Of a DNA stretch of 64,000 bases, positions 51,806 to 61,529 are shown in pieces. The notes below the pieces were generated by a model that saw only the letters and a list, made by a program, of their open reading frames with translations, was not told the DNA's origin and did not search any database. Position 1 is the first letter of the stretch. Every line of letters begins with the position of its first letter. Position numbers and translations under genes: made by a program. Origin of the DNA: Verrucomicrobiota bacterium (GTDB lineage Bacteria > Verrucomicrobiota > Verrucomicrobiia > Limisphaerales > UBA9464); the NCBI GenBank assembly GCA_016871805.1, contig VHCG01000010.1:17678-81677 (forward strand). Reading direction: 5' to 3'.

Positions 51806-54559
51806 CTACACCATCTGCTGACCATTGCCGTCGTATCCCTCACCGTCGAGGTCCACGAGGATGTCCCGCGGTTCCGCGCCCTTGGCGGGTCCGACGATAC
51901 CACGGTCCTCAAGGCAGTCGAGCAGCCGTGAGGCGCGTCCATAGCCGATCTTGAGGCGACGCTGGAGCAGGGAGGTGCTGGCGCGTTTCTCGCTTCGGAT
52001 CACGTCCATCGACTTCTGGATCAGGACCTCATCCTCGTCACTCAATCCCTCGTCCTCGGCATCGGGGTCGAACGACATCGAGCCGGCGGAACTGGGAACC
52101 TTCTGGAGGGCGTTGTGGATCTCCTGATCGTAGCTCGGCTTGCCCTGGCGGGCGATGAACTGCACGGCCTGCTCGATCTCCTCATCGGTGATGAGCGCCC
52201 CCTGGGCGCGGTTCAGTCTTGCGCTGCCCGGGGGCAGATAGAGCATGTCACCCTTGCCCAGCAGCTTGTCGGCACCCATCTGGTCCAGGATCGTCCGGGA
52301 GTCGACCTTGCTGGCGACCTGGAAGGCGATGCGCGCGGGGATGTTGGCCTTGATGACGCCGGTGATGACGTCGACCGACGGCCTCTGGGTGGCGACGATG
52401 CAGTGGATGCCGGCGGCGCGCGCCATCTGGGTGATGCGGGCGATCGCCATCTCGACGTCGGCCGGGGCGACCAGCATCAGGTCGGCCAGCTCATCGATGA
52501 TGACGACGATGTACGACAGCTTCTCCGGGATGACGATGTCCTCGTCACGCGGGACGACGATCTGCTCGTCCACCTCGACGGCAAATCCATCGGCACCGGC
52601 CTCGATCTTCTCCTTCTTCTGAAGGAGAGGCAGTTCGGGTTGTTCCTGGGGGATGATCTTGTCCTTGGGGCGGTCGTTGAAGGCGCGGATGTTGCGCACG
52701 CCGACCTTGGCGAAGATCTGGTAGCGCTTCTCCATCTCGTTCACCACCCAGCGCAGGGCGAGGATGACCTTCTTGGGGTCGGTGACGACGGGCACCACGA
52801 GGTGTGGCAGGGCGTTGTACTGCTGGAGCTCGACCACCTTGGGGTCGATCATGACGAACCGGAGCTGATCGGGACTGAAGCGGTAGAGGAGGGACGCGAC
52901 GATGGTGTTGATGCAGACGGATTTCCCGGATCCGGTGCTGCCGGCGATGAGCACGTGGGGCATCTCGGCGAGGTCGGCGATCACGGGGTTGCCGTAGACA
53001 TCCTTGCCCAGGGCCAGCGGGATCCGGGCCTTGGAGTTCCTCCATTCCGGGGACTCCAGCAGATCCCGCATGATGACCTTGGTCTTGACCTTGTTGGGGA
53101 CCTCGACGCCGACGGAGGACTTCCCTGGGATGGGAGCGAGGATGTGGATGCGCTCGGCCTTGAGTGCGGCTGCGATGTTGTTGTTGAGGCCGTTGATCTT
53201 CTCGAGTTTGACCCCGGGGGCCGGATGGAGCTCGTACTGGGTGATGGTGGGACCCCGGGTGATGTCACCGGGGGCGACCTCGATCCCGAACTGGGCGAGG
53301 GTCTGGACCATCAGCCGCGAATTCCCCATCAGCTCCTCCTTGGTTTCGGTTGGTCGGACGGAGAGGTCGGGCATCTGCAGCAGCTCGATCGATGGAAGCT
53401 GGTAGTTCCCGATGATCGGGGCGACGGCGACGGTGATGGGCTTGTTCTTGCGAACCGCCATGCGACCGCGGGGCGGCGGGGCCACGGGCAGTGCGACATC
53501 CTCGTCCTCATCCTCCTGGGTCGAGGATTCCTCGCTGGAATCCAGGGCTCCGGTCTCCTCCGGTGGCGATGCCTGTTCCTTGGCGGGGGTCTCCGATGCC
53601 GTCTCCGGATCGGCTTTGGCTGCTCTTCCGCCGGGTTTGCGGCCCAGGATGGTCTCGGTAGTGGAGGGTGGAGAGGACTTGGCGATCTCCTCGGCGGTGA
53701 TGTGTGTTCCCTCGCTGACCGGCTCGGCGCCGAGTTTTGACACGCTGTTGTCCTGGAATCTCGGCTCGGGAACGGGTTTGAGATCCGCTCCGAGGCCACT
53801 GGGCCCCTCTTCGGATGGTTCGTCTGAGACCGGAGCGACCTCCACGGCAGCCTTCGGAGCGGGCTCTTCTGTTGATTCGGACGCGGCCTTCTCCTCCAGC
53901 TTCTTCGCCTGCTTGGCCAGTTTCGTCGCCTCCTTCTCGAGTCGAGCCTGGGTCGCTGCAAGCTGCTCCTCCTCCGTCCTCGGCTCCCGGACAAAGAGTG
54001 ACTTCACCAGGTTGCACACCAGGAAGTCGGTCAAAAAAACAAGGCTGGCGAGGTAGAGGAGGCCGTAGACAAGAGCCGCCCCGGACCGGTTGAGGAAATA
54101 GACGATCAGCGCGGCATTGAGCTGGTGGCCGATGAGACCTCCGGCGCTGATGGCGTTCCCCCGGGTGCCCATGGACGGCAGGCTTCCCGAGAAGAGGTCG
54201 AGCAGGCCCATGGCCGAGATCATCAGGGCGACTGCGGCGGCCGTTGGGCGCCAGCCCTGTCGAAGAAAGGCGAGCCCAGGGACGAAGTTTGCCAGGCCAA
54301 AGGCCCCGAGCAGCACCGGCAGCAGGTAGGCCGAGGCGCCCACGATGAACAGCAGCGAATACGCCGCCGCGGCGCCCACACGGCCAAGCAGGTTGTGGAT
54401 GGGATGATTTGGAGGGGAGGCATTCGCCGCCAAGTCCGCCCGGTCGTAGGAGAACAGAGCCAGCATCAGGACGACGGACGCGGCCACGAGGGCCAGTCCG
54501 AGGAGGTCGCCCTTCCGCACCGGGGGATCGTCTGTGGCGGCGGTCTTGAGTCGCGGCAC
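51806..54559 (-). CDS. ftsK: FtsK/SpoIIIE-type DNA translocase
   Basis: 917 residues from GTG 54559 (a TTG at 54595 is possible). Four N-terminal membrane helices (LLGLALVAASVVLMLALFSY onward), then a long low-complexity linker rich in Glu/Pro/Ser (about 190-410), a motor domain with Walker A AGSTGSGKSVC (Lys546) and Walker B IVVIIDELADLM, and a C-terminal gamma winged-helix domain that reads DNA (KIGYGRASRLLDCLEDRGI). It coordinates chromosome segregation at the division septum. The motor has an extra acidic/basic insertion around IRAFNDRPKDKIIPQEQPE just before the second motif. It is divergent from the prepilin gene. Confidence 0.95.
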   Translation of the reverse strand: MPRLKTAATDDPPVRKGDLLGLALVAASVVLMLALFSYDRADLAANASPPNHPIHNLLGRVGAAAAYSLLFIVGASAYLLPVLLGAFGLANFVPGLAFLRQGWRPTAAAVALMISAMGLLDLFSGSLPSMGTRGNAISAGGLIGHQLNAALIVYFLNRSGAALVYGLLYLASLVFLTDFLVCNLVKSLFVREPRTEEEQLAATQARLEKEATKLAKQAKKLEEKAASESTEEPAPKAAVEVAPVSDEPSEEGPSGLGADLKPVPEPRFQDNSVSKLGAEPVSEGTHITAEEIAKSSPPSTTETILGRKPGGRAAKADPETASETPAKEQASPPEETGALDSSEESSTQEDEDEDVALPVAPPPRGRMAVRKNKPITVAVAPIIGNYQLPSIELLQMPDLSVRPTETKEELMGNSRLMVQTLAQFGIEVAPGDITRGPTITQYELHPAPGVKLEKINGLNNNIAAALKAERIHILAPIPGKSSVGVEVPNKVKTKVIMRDLLESPEWRNSKARIPLALGKDVYGNPVIADLAEMPHVLIAGSTGSGKSVCINTIVASLLYRFSPDQLRFVMIDPKVVELQQYNALPHLVVPVVTDPKKVILALRWVVNEMEKRYQIFAKVGVRNIRAFNDRPKDKIIPQEQPELPLLQKKEKIEAGADGFAVEVDEQIVVPRDEDIVIPEKLSYIVVIIDELADLMLVAPADVEMAIARITQMARAAGIHCIVATQRPSVDVITGVIKANIPARIAFQVASKVDSRTILDQMGADKLLGKGDMLYLPPGSARLNRAQGALITDEEIEQAVQFIARQGKPSYDQEIHNALQKVPSSAGSMSFDPDAEDEGLSDEDEVLIQKSMDVIRSEKRASTSLLQRRLKIGYGRASRLLDCLEDRGIVGPAKGAEPRDILVDLDGEGYDGNGQQMV

Positions 54560-54744
54560 ACCGCCATGCTCTGCGGCGCGAGGCCTCCGAAGCAAGGGGT
54601 TTGGGGTTTGTGTCGCCCGATGCCCCCGCTTTGAGTCCGACCCCAGCCACGATGGGCGGCTCAGAATTGCTCGTTGAGGCGGTCAAACCTCTTGCCAAAA
54701 AGGGGACGACCTGAGACCAGTATCCTAGTCCCCGACACCCTGTT

Positions 54745-55620
54745 ATGAACTCCCAGACCTCATTACCGTCCGCCTCCCGGCGTGGTTTTACCCTCATCGA
54801 GCTCTTGGTCGTCATCGCCATCATCGCCATCCTGGCCGGAATGCTTCTGCCGGCGCTGGGCAAGGCGAAGACCAAGGCCCAGGGCATTGGCTGCCTCAGC
54901 AACAACAAGCAGCTGTTGACCGCGTGGCACCTCTATGCTGTCGACTACAACGACTGGTGCGCCAACAACTTCACGATCCCGGACACCGAAAGCGCCATCC
55001 AGACCAAGAGGTTCAACAACTGGGTCAACAACATCATGACGTGGGGCACCTCGGGCATCCATGGCCAGAGCGTCACCAATGTGGAGTGGGTGATCAGTGG
55101 CGTCCTCGGGAAGTACACCGGCGGAGCTCTCGGGGTGTACAAGTGTCCGGCCGACATCTATGTCGCTCCCGCCCAGAAGCGGGCCGGGTTCAAGTCCCGT
55201 CTGCGCAGCAACTCCATGAACGCGTTCTTCGGCCGGTCCGACAACAACCCCTCCTCGACGACCGGCCGCAGCTGGGCGTTTGGCGGTGCCTATCGTCAAT
55301 TCCTCCGCACAGCCGATGTGCCGAATCCGACGATGACCTACCTGACCCTCGACGAGCATCCCGACTCGATCAACGACGCCTTCTTCGTCACGGATCCTGC
55401 CGCCGCCAATTGGCAGGACCGTCCTGCCTCGTACCACAACGGAGCCTGCGGCTTCTCGTTTTCCGACGGGCATGCGGAGGTCAAGAAGTGGATCAGCGCC
55501 TCTTCCAAATACCCCGTCAAATATGACTACGGCTCGGCCAAGCCCTTCGACGCCGCGGGCAAGCAGGACATCGCCTGGTATCGGGACCGCATCCAGATGA
55601 TCCCGCTTTCCGGACGCTGA
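54745..55620 (+). CDS. prepilin-type protein (H-X9-DG family)
   Basis: 291 residues. Leader [14 protein letters not shown] then [19 protein letters not shown]: a type IV prepilin/pseudopilin signal, cleaved by PilD before Phe. The C terminus has the H-X9-DG motif [18 protein letters not shown], typical of large pseudopilin families in Verrucomicrobiota and Planctomycetota. It is probably assembled into or secreted through a type II-like system; no pilin machinery is encoded in the window. ATG at 54745 is fixed by the signal. Confidence 0.92.
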   Translation: MNSQTSLPSASRRGFTLIELLVVIAIIAILAGMLLPALGKAKTKAQGIGCLSNNKQLLTAWHLYAVDYNDWCANNFTIPDTESAIQTKRFNNWVNNIMTWGTSGIHGQSVTNVEWVISGVLGKYTGGALGVYKCPADIYVAPAQKRAGFKSRLRSNSMNAFFGRSDNNPSSTTGRSWAFGGAYRQFLRTADVPNPTMTYLTLDEHPDSINDAFFVTDPAAANWQDRPASYHNGACGFSFSDGHAEVKKWISASSKYPVKYDYGSAKPFDAAGKQDIAWYRDRIQMIPLSGR

Positions 55621-55651
55621 GGTGTCCCTGCGGACTCAGTGAGGCCCCGGT

Positions 55652-58024
55652 TCACTCCCGCAGCGGAGCGGTTTCGTGTCGGACCTCGTGGTAGGTTCCC
55701 ACCATCGGCCGTTCAAGCCGCGTCACCTGCCCGTCTGACCAGCGCACCTCGATGCGGTCTGGCCCGACGTCCCCTCGGCCCAGTCCGAAATGGACCGTGG
55801 TTGGATGCTGTGAACGATGGGAATCCCCGGAGACCACGGTCCTTATGGACCTGCCCTGACGGGTCTCCAGCAGCACTGTGGATCCCATGATGGCGGACTC
55901 GATTCCCCTGAGATGGAGACCAATCCAGTTTCCGGTCTGCGGCAGCTCGTTCCTGAAGACACGCAGGGTCTGACGCGGGCTCGGCCAGCGGTCGAAGCTC
56001 ACCACCGCTAGATCCATCCGCCCATCGGCATCAAAATCGGCACCGACGATGTTGCGGGTGTCCTCCTCGAGCGCAATGCCGAGCAGATGGCCGATCTCAA
56101 GGAACTCCCGGCCGGATCGGTTGAGGTAGAGCCGGTTCTTCTCGTAGCCCCCGTACGACTGGCCTCGCCCCTGGGTTCGCTCGATCTTCGAACGGAAATA
56201 CAGGTGGGCGACGGGGTTGTCCTTTGAGTCGGCGACATAGATGTCGTGCAGCCAGAACTCAGGTTCGATGTCCCGCACCGAGGCGCGGCTTTCCATCCCG
56301 TTGACGATCGCAACATCCGGCCATCCATCGTTGTCAAAATCCGCAGCCGTGCAGCCCCACGACCATCCGGAAGCGGCCAGGCCATCGCCGAGGGGAGAGG
56401 TCTGGAACCCGGGTTCTCGGCCACGTGAAAGCCAGAGCCTGTTCCCACGGGTCAACGCCCGTCGGCCCTCCCGGGTGAATCCTGGATAGGGTCGCCACAA
56501 CCCCAGGTGTTCCAGCCGATCCACCGTTGGCGAGTTCATCCCGATCATCAGCAGATCGAGATGCCCATCCGCATCGAAGTCGCTGACGGCGTGTCCCATT
56601 CCCAGTCCCCGTGGATCCGACACCCAGTCCGTCGTCCGGTCCTCGAATCGGCCATCACCTCGGTTGCGGAACAAGTCGACCCCGGCGAAATCGCTCACCA
56701 GCACAAGGTCCAGCCAGCCGTCGCCGTCCAGATCACAGAACGAACCGCTGTAGGTCCGACGTCGGAGCTTGGATCCCAGCCCGGAGCGGTCCGACGCATC
56801 GGTGAGCAGTCCCTGGCCATCGTTGAGCAGGAGATACCCGGTGTGGCCATCCCGGGCGTCGTCGCACGGCGTTGGTATCGATCCGGCGACATAGGGTGCC
56901 TTGTACTGGCCAAGGAACAGGTCCACATCGCCATCCCGATCGACGTCACCGGCCGTGAGGACCATCGCGTGTTCAAAAGACGTTCGAGGCCGCCAAACGA
57001 CCCGTCCGGGAGAGTTGAAGAGTCCTTCCTTGGAACGCTCCATGAGAATGACGCCTTCATGTTGGATCCCGACGAGATCGGTGGGGCCGTCCCCGTTGAG
57101 GTCGGTGAGAAGCGCCGTGTAGGGCAGCCCGTGCTGAAATGCCGGGATCCTTCGGGAAACGAAGGTCCCGCCCGTGCCCAAACTCAGGAGCTCCCGAACC
57201 CCGGGGAGGACGATCTCGGGACGCCCGTCCTGGTCGAGGTCCCGCACCAGCAGAGGATCCGCTGCGATGGCGTTCCGGGGTGGGTCGAGGGGGTGTTCGA
57301 TCCAACGGGTGAATGGGGGTGGCCCCGGCCGGATCAGGAGGCGGAGCCGACTGGCATCCACCCGTCCGACGCCTGCAGGTTCCGACGTCGACTCCTCCCA
57401 GAGCCAGTGGACATCGATGTCTCCCTCCAGGCTGGCGCGGTGGATCGGCGTGGTCTGGACCAGATGGACCGAGAGCCGAAAGGTGCTGTGGCCGGGAGCG
57501 CCGTCGTCACCCGGAGTGTAGGCCACGTGGCGGGCCTCGAGGGTCTCGATCCCCCATCCCAAGCTGTCCAGGGAGTGGATCCGCTCCGCCCATGCGCCCG
57601 GGTCGAGGTCGACCCCGGTCGAGGTCGGGGAGAGGAGTCGGATGTCGTGGGGCAGTGGAACCACCGTGTCCCAGACCGGGACCCTCAAGGTGCCCAGAGG
57701 AAGCTGGGCGACAAAGGCCATCCGATTGGACGCTGCGCGGAGGCCATCCCACCACGACTCAATGGTCCGGCCGAGGCGCTGGGCGGTCTGTTCTGGACCC
57801 CAGAATCGGGATGCTGCATCGGCCTCCCTGGACTCGAGTCGGGAGACCTCGGCCAGTGTTCCGGGTTCGACCCGGTAGAGCGGGCTTCCGGGGGTGCGCG
57901 GTTCAGGGTGGCCCGGTGTTTTGGTCTTCCCCAGTGGGCGGGTTGCGCCCATCCACAGCCCGAACGCCACGACGGTGGTCGCAATACCGAGGGTGATGAT
58001 CCAGTGTTTCCGGGGTTGGCTCAT
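55652..58024 (-). CDS. FG-GAP/VCBS repeat protein with ASPIC/UnbV C terminus (CRTAC1-like)
   Basis: 790 residues from MSQPRKHWIITLG. One N-terminal signal anchor (LGIATTVVAFGLWMG), then several FG-GAP calcium-binding blades marked by DxDxDGxxD text (DLDQDGRPE, DVDRDGDVDL, DLDGDGWLDL, DFDADGHLDL, DFDNDGWPD, DFDADGRMDL). The C terminus has the ASPIC/UnbV pattern: GSTVLLETRQGRSIRTVVSG, HFGLGRGDVGPDRIEVRWS. A seven-bladed propeller protein exported to the surface, with a role in adhesion or binding; the ligand is unknown. Divergent from the formylglycine-generating enzyme gene. The frame continues 29 codons upstream, but this ATG begins the signal. Confidence 0.85.
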   Translation of the reverse strand: MSQPRKHWIITLGIATTVVAFGLWMGATRPLGKTKTPGHPEPRTPGSPLYRVEPGTLAEVSRLESREADAASRFWGPEQTAQRLGRTIESWWDGLRAASNRMAFVAQLPLGTLRVPVWDTVVPLPHDIRLLSPTSTGVDLDPGAWAERIHSLDSLGWGIETLEARHVAYTPGDDGAPGHSTFRLSVHLVQTTPIHRASLEGDIDVHWLWEESTSEPAGVGRVDASRLRLLIRPGPPPFTRWIEHPLDPPRNAIAADPLLVRDLDQDGRPEIVLPGVRELLSLGTGGTFVSRRIPAFQHGLPYTALLTDLNGDGPTDLVGIQHEGVILMERSKEGLFNSPGRVVWRPRTSFEHAMVLTAGDVDRDGDVDLFLGQYKAPYVAGSIPTPCDDARDGHTGYLLLNDGQGLLTDASDRSGLGSKLRRRTYSGSFCDLDGDGWLDLVLVSDFAGVDLFRNRGDGRFEDRTTDWVSDPRGLGMGHAVSDFDADGHLDLLMIGMNSPTVDRLEHLGLWRPYPGFTREGRRALTRGNRLWLSRGREPGFQTSPLGDGLAASGWSWGCTAADFDNDGWPDVAIVNGMESRASVRDIEPEFWLHDIYVADSKDNPVAHLYFRSKIERTQGRGQSYGGYEKNRLYLNRSGREFLEIGHLLGIALEEDTRNIVGADFDADGRMDLAVVSFDRWPSPRQTLRVFRNELPQTGNWIGLHLRGIESAIMGSTVLLETRQGRSIRTVVSGDSHRSQHPTTVHFGLGRGDVGPDRIEVRWSDGQVTRLERPMVGTYHEVRHETAPLRE

Positions 58025-58200
58025 GGAGCCGGGAGGCTTGGGTGGTGGTAGCTCGGATGAGTGGGGGGGACGATTCCAAAAACCGGCGGTTACAAGGTCT
58101 CGGTACCACAACCCGCGGAGTTCCCTCGTCGGGACAAAGCGTCTGAAACCCGGATCACAAAGCGCTTGCCTGGCCCCACTTCGTCCCCGGGAATCGGCGC

Positions 58201-59334
58201 ATGTCGTGGTCTGTTCGACCGGTCTTCTGCCTCTGGCTCATGACAGCCTTTGTTGTCGTATCGGGATGCCGTCGGGAGGTCCAGCACCCCCATTCAGCAC
58301 CGACCGCGGATTCGGCATCGGCATTCCAGCCCACCGTGCTCTCGACGACTCCGGCGCCCGGCGCCCCACCGGAGGGGATGGTCTGGGTTCCTGGAGGGGA
58401 GTTCTCGATGGGTTCGGAGGATCCCCGGGGCGCGGTGTGCGGTGGCCCCGATGCCATGCAGGATGCGCGGCCGGTTCATCGGGTGTATGTCGATGGGTTC
58501 TTCATGGATGACACCGAGGTGACGAATCTGGAGTTCGGACGGTTCGTGCGCTTGACCGGGTACGTCACCGTCGCTGAACGAGTCCCGAGGGCCGAGGACT
58601 TCCCGGGTGCTCCGCCCGAGGCCCTCGTTCCGGGTTCCGCCGTGTTCACCCCGACGGACGGGCCGGTTCCACTGGACTCCCACTTCCGCTGGTGGCGGTA
58701 TCAGAAAGGTGCCAACTGGCGGCATCCGGAGGGCCTGGGGACCTCGGTCGAAGGCCGCGATTCGGATCCGGTCGTCCATGTTGCCTACGAGGACGCGGAG
58801 GCCTACGCGCGCTGGTCTGGGAAGCGATTGCCCACCGAGGCCGAATGGGAATTCGCGGCACGGGGTGGACGATCGGGAGATCTGTATCCTTGGGGCAACG
58901 ACCTGAAGCCGGAGGGCCGGTTCGTAGCCAATATCTACACGGGGCGTTTCCCGTCCACGGACACCGGAGTCGATGGCTTCAAGGGCATCGCACCGGTTGG
59001 AAGCTTTCCAGCGAATTCCTTCGGTCTCCATGACATGAGCGGCAACGTCTGGGAGTGGGTGAGCGACTGGTACCGTCCCGACGCCTACCAGCAGCGTGTG
59101 CTCGCGGCCGCCTTCCCCCGCAATCCGACCGGACCGATGTCTTCCCACGATCCTGAGGAACCCTCCGAGAGGAAGCGGGTCCATCGAGGTGGATCCTTCC
59201 TGTGCACGGATGAGTACTGCACCCGGTACATGGTGGGGAGCCGGGGCAAGGGGGAGGTCTCGACCGGCAGCAATCACGTGGGCTTTCGCTGCGTGATGAC
59301 CGCTGACCAATACCGCACGCGCCGCGCTCCCTGA
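58201..59334 (+). CDS. formylglycine-generating enzyme (SUMF1-like), lipoprotein
   Basis: 377 residues. Signal VFCLWLMTAFVVVSGC with lipobox VSGC implies lipidation and export. The FGE-sulfatase domain starts MVWVPGGEFSMGSEDP and holds RLPTEAEWEFAARGG, NVWEWVSDWYRPD and the catalytic pair Cys335 and Cys340 in RGGSFLCTDEYCTRYM, plus the closing GSNHVGFRC. Both cysteines of aerobic FGE are present, so it should convert a Cys of sulfatase CxPxR sites to formylglycine with O2 and copper. The exported placement suggests that sulfatases are modified outside the cytoplasm. No sulfatase gene is adjacent. Confidence 0.9.
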   Translation: MSWSVRPVFCLWLMTAFVVVSGCRREVQHPHSAPTADSASAFQPTVLSTTPAPGAPPEGMVWVPGGEFSMGSEDPRGAVCGGPDAMQDARPVHRVYVDGFFMDDTEVTNLEFGRFVRLTGYVTVAERVPRAEDFPGAPPEALVPGSAVFTPTDGPVPLDSHFRWWRYQKGANWRHPEGLGTSVEGRDSDPVVHVAYEDAEAYARWSGKRLPTEAEWEFAARGGRSGDLYPWGNDLKPEGRFVANIYTGRFPSTDTGVDGFKGIAPVGSFPANSFGLHDMSGNVWEWVSDWYRPDAYQQRVLAAAFPRNPTGPMSSHDPEEPSERKRVHRGGSFLCTDEYCTRYMVGSRGKGEVSTGSNHVGFRCVMTADQYRTRRAP

Positions 59335-59361
59335 ATCGGGAGGGGGCCGGTGCTGGAACCG

Positions 59362-59859
59362 TCACTCCATGAGCCGGCCCCAGAGGACCCGGAATGCACT
59401 GGCGAAATCCCCGGGCCTGCGTGCGATCCAGTCGGTCACGACCTCGGGTGGAAACCATCCACCGCCCCGGACCTCGGAAGGCTGCAGCACGAAGGGGCCT
59501 TCATGGGCGCATCGATAGACCCAGCAGAACTCCCAGCCTGTGTCGGGCGTCGCTTCCAGCCTCAGGAGTCGCTCGGGCACCTCAGCGAGGGACAGGCCCA
59601 GCTCCTCACGGACCTCACGGATGCAGCAGTCGTCATAGCCCTCGCCGGAGTCGAGATGCCCCGATGACGAGGAATCCCAGACGCCGGGCCAATTGTCCTT
59701 GGACAGGGAACGCTGCTGGAGGAACACCTCGTCCCTGTGGTTAAAGATCAACACGTGCACCGCGCGATGACGAAGGTCCCGACGATGCACCTCGCCCCGG
59801 GGGGCCTGCCCCACCACCACATCGTTCTCGTCGACGACATCAAAGATCTCCTCGCTCAT
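59362..59859 (-). CDS. Nudix hydrolase
   Basis: 165 residues from MSEEIFDVVDENDVV. Nudix box GHLDSGEGYDDCCIREVREE followed by LGL (Gx5Ex7REUxEExGU) is intact. The N-terminal part (HRRDLRHRAVHVLIFNH) and the overall layout resemble the YfcD/isopentenyl-diphosphate isomerase-like subgroup, where the protein may act on a nucleoside diphosphate or similar. The substrate cannot be predicted. It is convergent with the FGE gene and divergent from the phosphoesterase gene. A start 27 codons upstream is possible but adds no domain. Confidence 0.88.
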   Translation of the reverse strand: MSEEIFDVVDENDVVVGQAPRGEVHRRDLRHRAVHVLIFNHRDEVFLQQRSLSKDNWPGVWDSSSSGHLDSGEGYDDCCIREVREELGLSLAEVPERLLRLEATPDTGWEFCWVYRCAHEGPFVLQPSEVRGGGWFPPEVVTDWIARRPGDFASAFRVLWGRLME

Positions 59860-59983
59860 GTCGGCGGGAGCATTGGATGGATGCCGAAAAGGGCAAGGCA
59901 CGGCTTGTCGAGTTGGCTGGACGCGGCGTGTGGTGACCAAGGTCCGGGTTGACGACCACGGAGGAGCCGCGCATTTCCCGGGG

Positions 59984-60982
59984 ATGAATTCCCTCGTGGG
60001 CCGCCGTGGCTTCCTTCGTTCCAGCGCATTTTCGGCCGCGGCGGTCGGCCTTTACGCCAATGAGGGTGCCGGGTCCCGCCCCGCCATGTCCCGGACCCTT
60101 GTCCTCGATGGCAACTGGATCCGCCTTGGTTGTCCGGCAGTGAAATCACCGTTCACCCTGGTGATGCTGGCGGATACCCACCTGTTCCGCGATGACGCCC
60201 GTGGTGACCCCTTCCGGCAGTTCAGCGGGCGCATGGCCAAGGCCTACAACCAGACCCGTCATTTCGAGACGCGGGAGCCCACCGATCCGGAGCGAGGATT
60301 CGAGGAAGCCCTGAAGGCGGCAGCCGACGCCAAGGCATCCCTGGTGGTCCTCGCCGGTGACATCGTGAGCTTTCCGTCGGAGGCCGCCGTGGACTGGGTG
60401 CTCGCACGGCTGCGTGCCTCGGGCCTGCCCTGGGTCTACACGGCTGGCAACCACGATTGGCATTACGAGGGAATGGACGGGTCTCTGGAGGAACTTCGGA
60501 GCACCTGGATCGGCAGGCACCTCAGTCCTCTCTACCAGGGAACCGACCCGATGATGGAGTCGCGCGAGGTGAACGGCGTCAGGATTCTGACCCTCGACAA
60601 TTCCACCCACGAGATCACAGCCAGGCAGTTGAACTGGTTCCGGGAACAAGTCGCGACCGGTCGACCTCTTGTGCTGTGTGTTCACATCCCTCTCTATGCA
60701 CCGGTACGCCCGCTGGGTTTTGGCTGCGGTCATCCGGACTGGGGAGCCCAGTCCGACGAGGGCTATGAACTGGAGCGGAGGGTCCGGTGGCGGAAGGGAG
60801 GGCACACGGAGACCACACTGGCCTTCCATCGGGAGGTGTTCGCCGCCCCCAACCTGCTCGGCGTGTTCGCAGGTCACATCCACCGGGCCTCCGTCGATGT
60901 CGTGAACGGCCTTCCGCAGTGTGTGACCGAGGCCAATGCCACCGGAGCCTTCCTGCGGATCGAATGCCTACCGATGTCATGA
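59984..60982 (+). CDS. Tat-exported metallophosphoesterase
   Basis: 332 residues. Twin-arginine signal RRGFLRSSAFSAAAVGL, then a calcineurin-like phosphoesterase domain with all metal motifs: LADTHLF (DxH), VLAGDIVSF (GDx), AGNHDWHY (GNHD), LCVHIPLYAPV and VFAGHIHRAS (GHxH). It should hydrolyse phosphomonoesters or diesters in the periplasm. ATG at 59984 is placed where the Tat motif begins; the upstream frame has no domain. Ends 75 bp before a FucU-like gene. Confidence 0.9.
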   Translation: MNSLVGRRGFLRSSAFSAAAVGLYANEGAGSRPAMSRTLVLDGNWIRLGCPAVKSPFTLVMLADTHLFRDDARGDPFRQFSGRMAKAYNQTRHFETREPTDPERGFEEALKAAADAKASLVVLAGDIVSFPSEAAVDWVLARLRASGLPWVYTAGNHDWHYEGMDGSLEELRSTWIGRHLSPLYQGTDPMMESREVNGVRILTLDNSTHEITARQLNWFREQVATGRPLVLCVHIPLYAPVRPLGFGCGHPDWGAQSDEGYELERRVRWRKGGHTETTLAFHREVFAAPNLLGVFAGHIHRASVDVVNGLPQCVTEANATGAFLRIECLPMS

Positions 60983-61057
60983 AGTGCAGCCCGTGGGTGA
61001 CCGTTCGCACGGCAGTGTTTTCTTCCGTTCCAGGTCCCCCCTCTGCTCCCCTTGGTC

Positions 61058-61507
61058 ATGCTCAAGCACACCCTCATCCATCCTGGGATCAACGCCGTGC
61101 TCGGACGCGCAGGCCACCACGCCAAGATCCTGATCGCCGATGGAAACTATCCGGCATCCACGAAGAAAGGGCCGAACGCCGAGGTGATCTCGATGAACCT
61201 GTCCCCGGGCCTCGTCACCGTGGCCCAAACCCTCAGGGCGGTCCTCAGCGCGATCCCCATCGACCACGTCAACACGATGGGGATCCCCGCCGACGATCCC
61301 TACGCCAAGATGGGCGAGCCGCCCGTATGGAATGAGTTCCGCGGCATTCTGAAGGAAGCGGGAATGTCCATCTCCCTCGAGCCGATCCTGAAGTGGGATT
61401 TCTACGAGGCAATGAAGTCCGACGACCATGTGCTCACGATCCAGACAGGGGATCAGGCTCTCTGGGCGAACGTGTTGCTCTCGGTGGGGTGTCGGACCGC
61501 GTCCTGA
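61058..61507 (+). CDS. RbsD/FucU-family sugar mutarotase
   Basis: 149 residues. Small mutarotase that exchanges pyranose anomers of fucose or ribose. N-terminal MLKHTLIHPGINAVLGRAG, catalytic-loop ending GHHAKILIADGNYP, and C-terminal TGDQALWANVLLSVG are all typical of FucU. TTG at 61052 is an alternative start two codons upstream. It is next to an exported phosphoesterase; no fuc or rbs genes are seen. The stop lies inside a stem shared with the following convergent gene. Confidence 0.88.
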   Translation: MLKHTLIHPGINAVLGRAGHHAKILIADGNYPASTKKGPNAEVISMNLSPGLVTVAQTLRAVLSAIPIDHVNTMGIPADDPYAKMGEPPVWNEFRGILKEAGMSISLEPILKWDFYEAMKSDDHVLTIQTGDQALWANVLLSVGCRTAS

Positions 61508-61529
61508 ACCGGGTTGAGCCCCGGTCAGG
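61503..61529. terminator. hairpin spanning two convergent stop codons
   Basis: CCTG plus a bulged A plus ACCGGG (61503-61513) pairs with CCCGGT plus CAGG (61520-61529) around a 6-nt loop. It contains the FucU stop (61505-61507) and the stop of the giant repeat protein (61525-61527). No T-run is present. Confidence 0.5.

Noticed and set aside
52115..53740. 541-residue plus-strand frame opposite ftsK
   Set aside because: Asp/Gly/His/Leu-biased nonsense translation lying wholly inside the confident FtsK gene.
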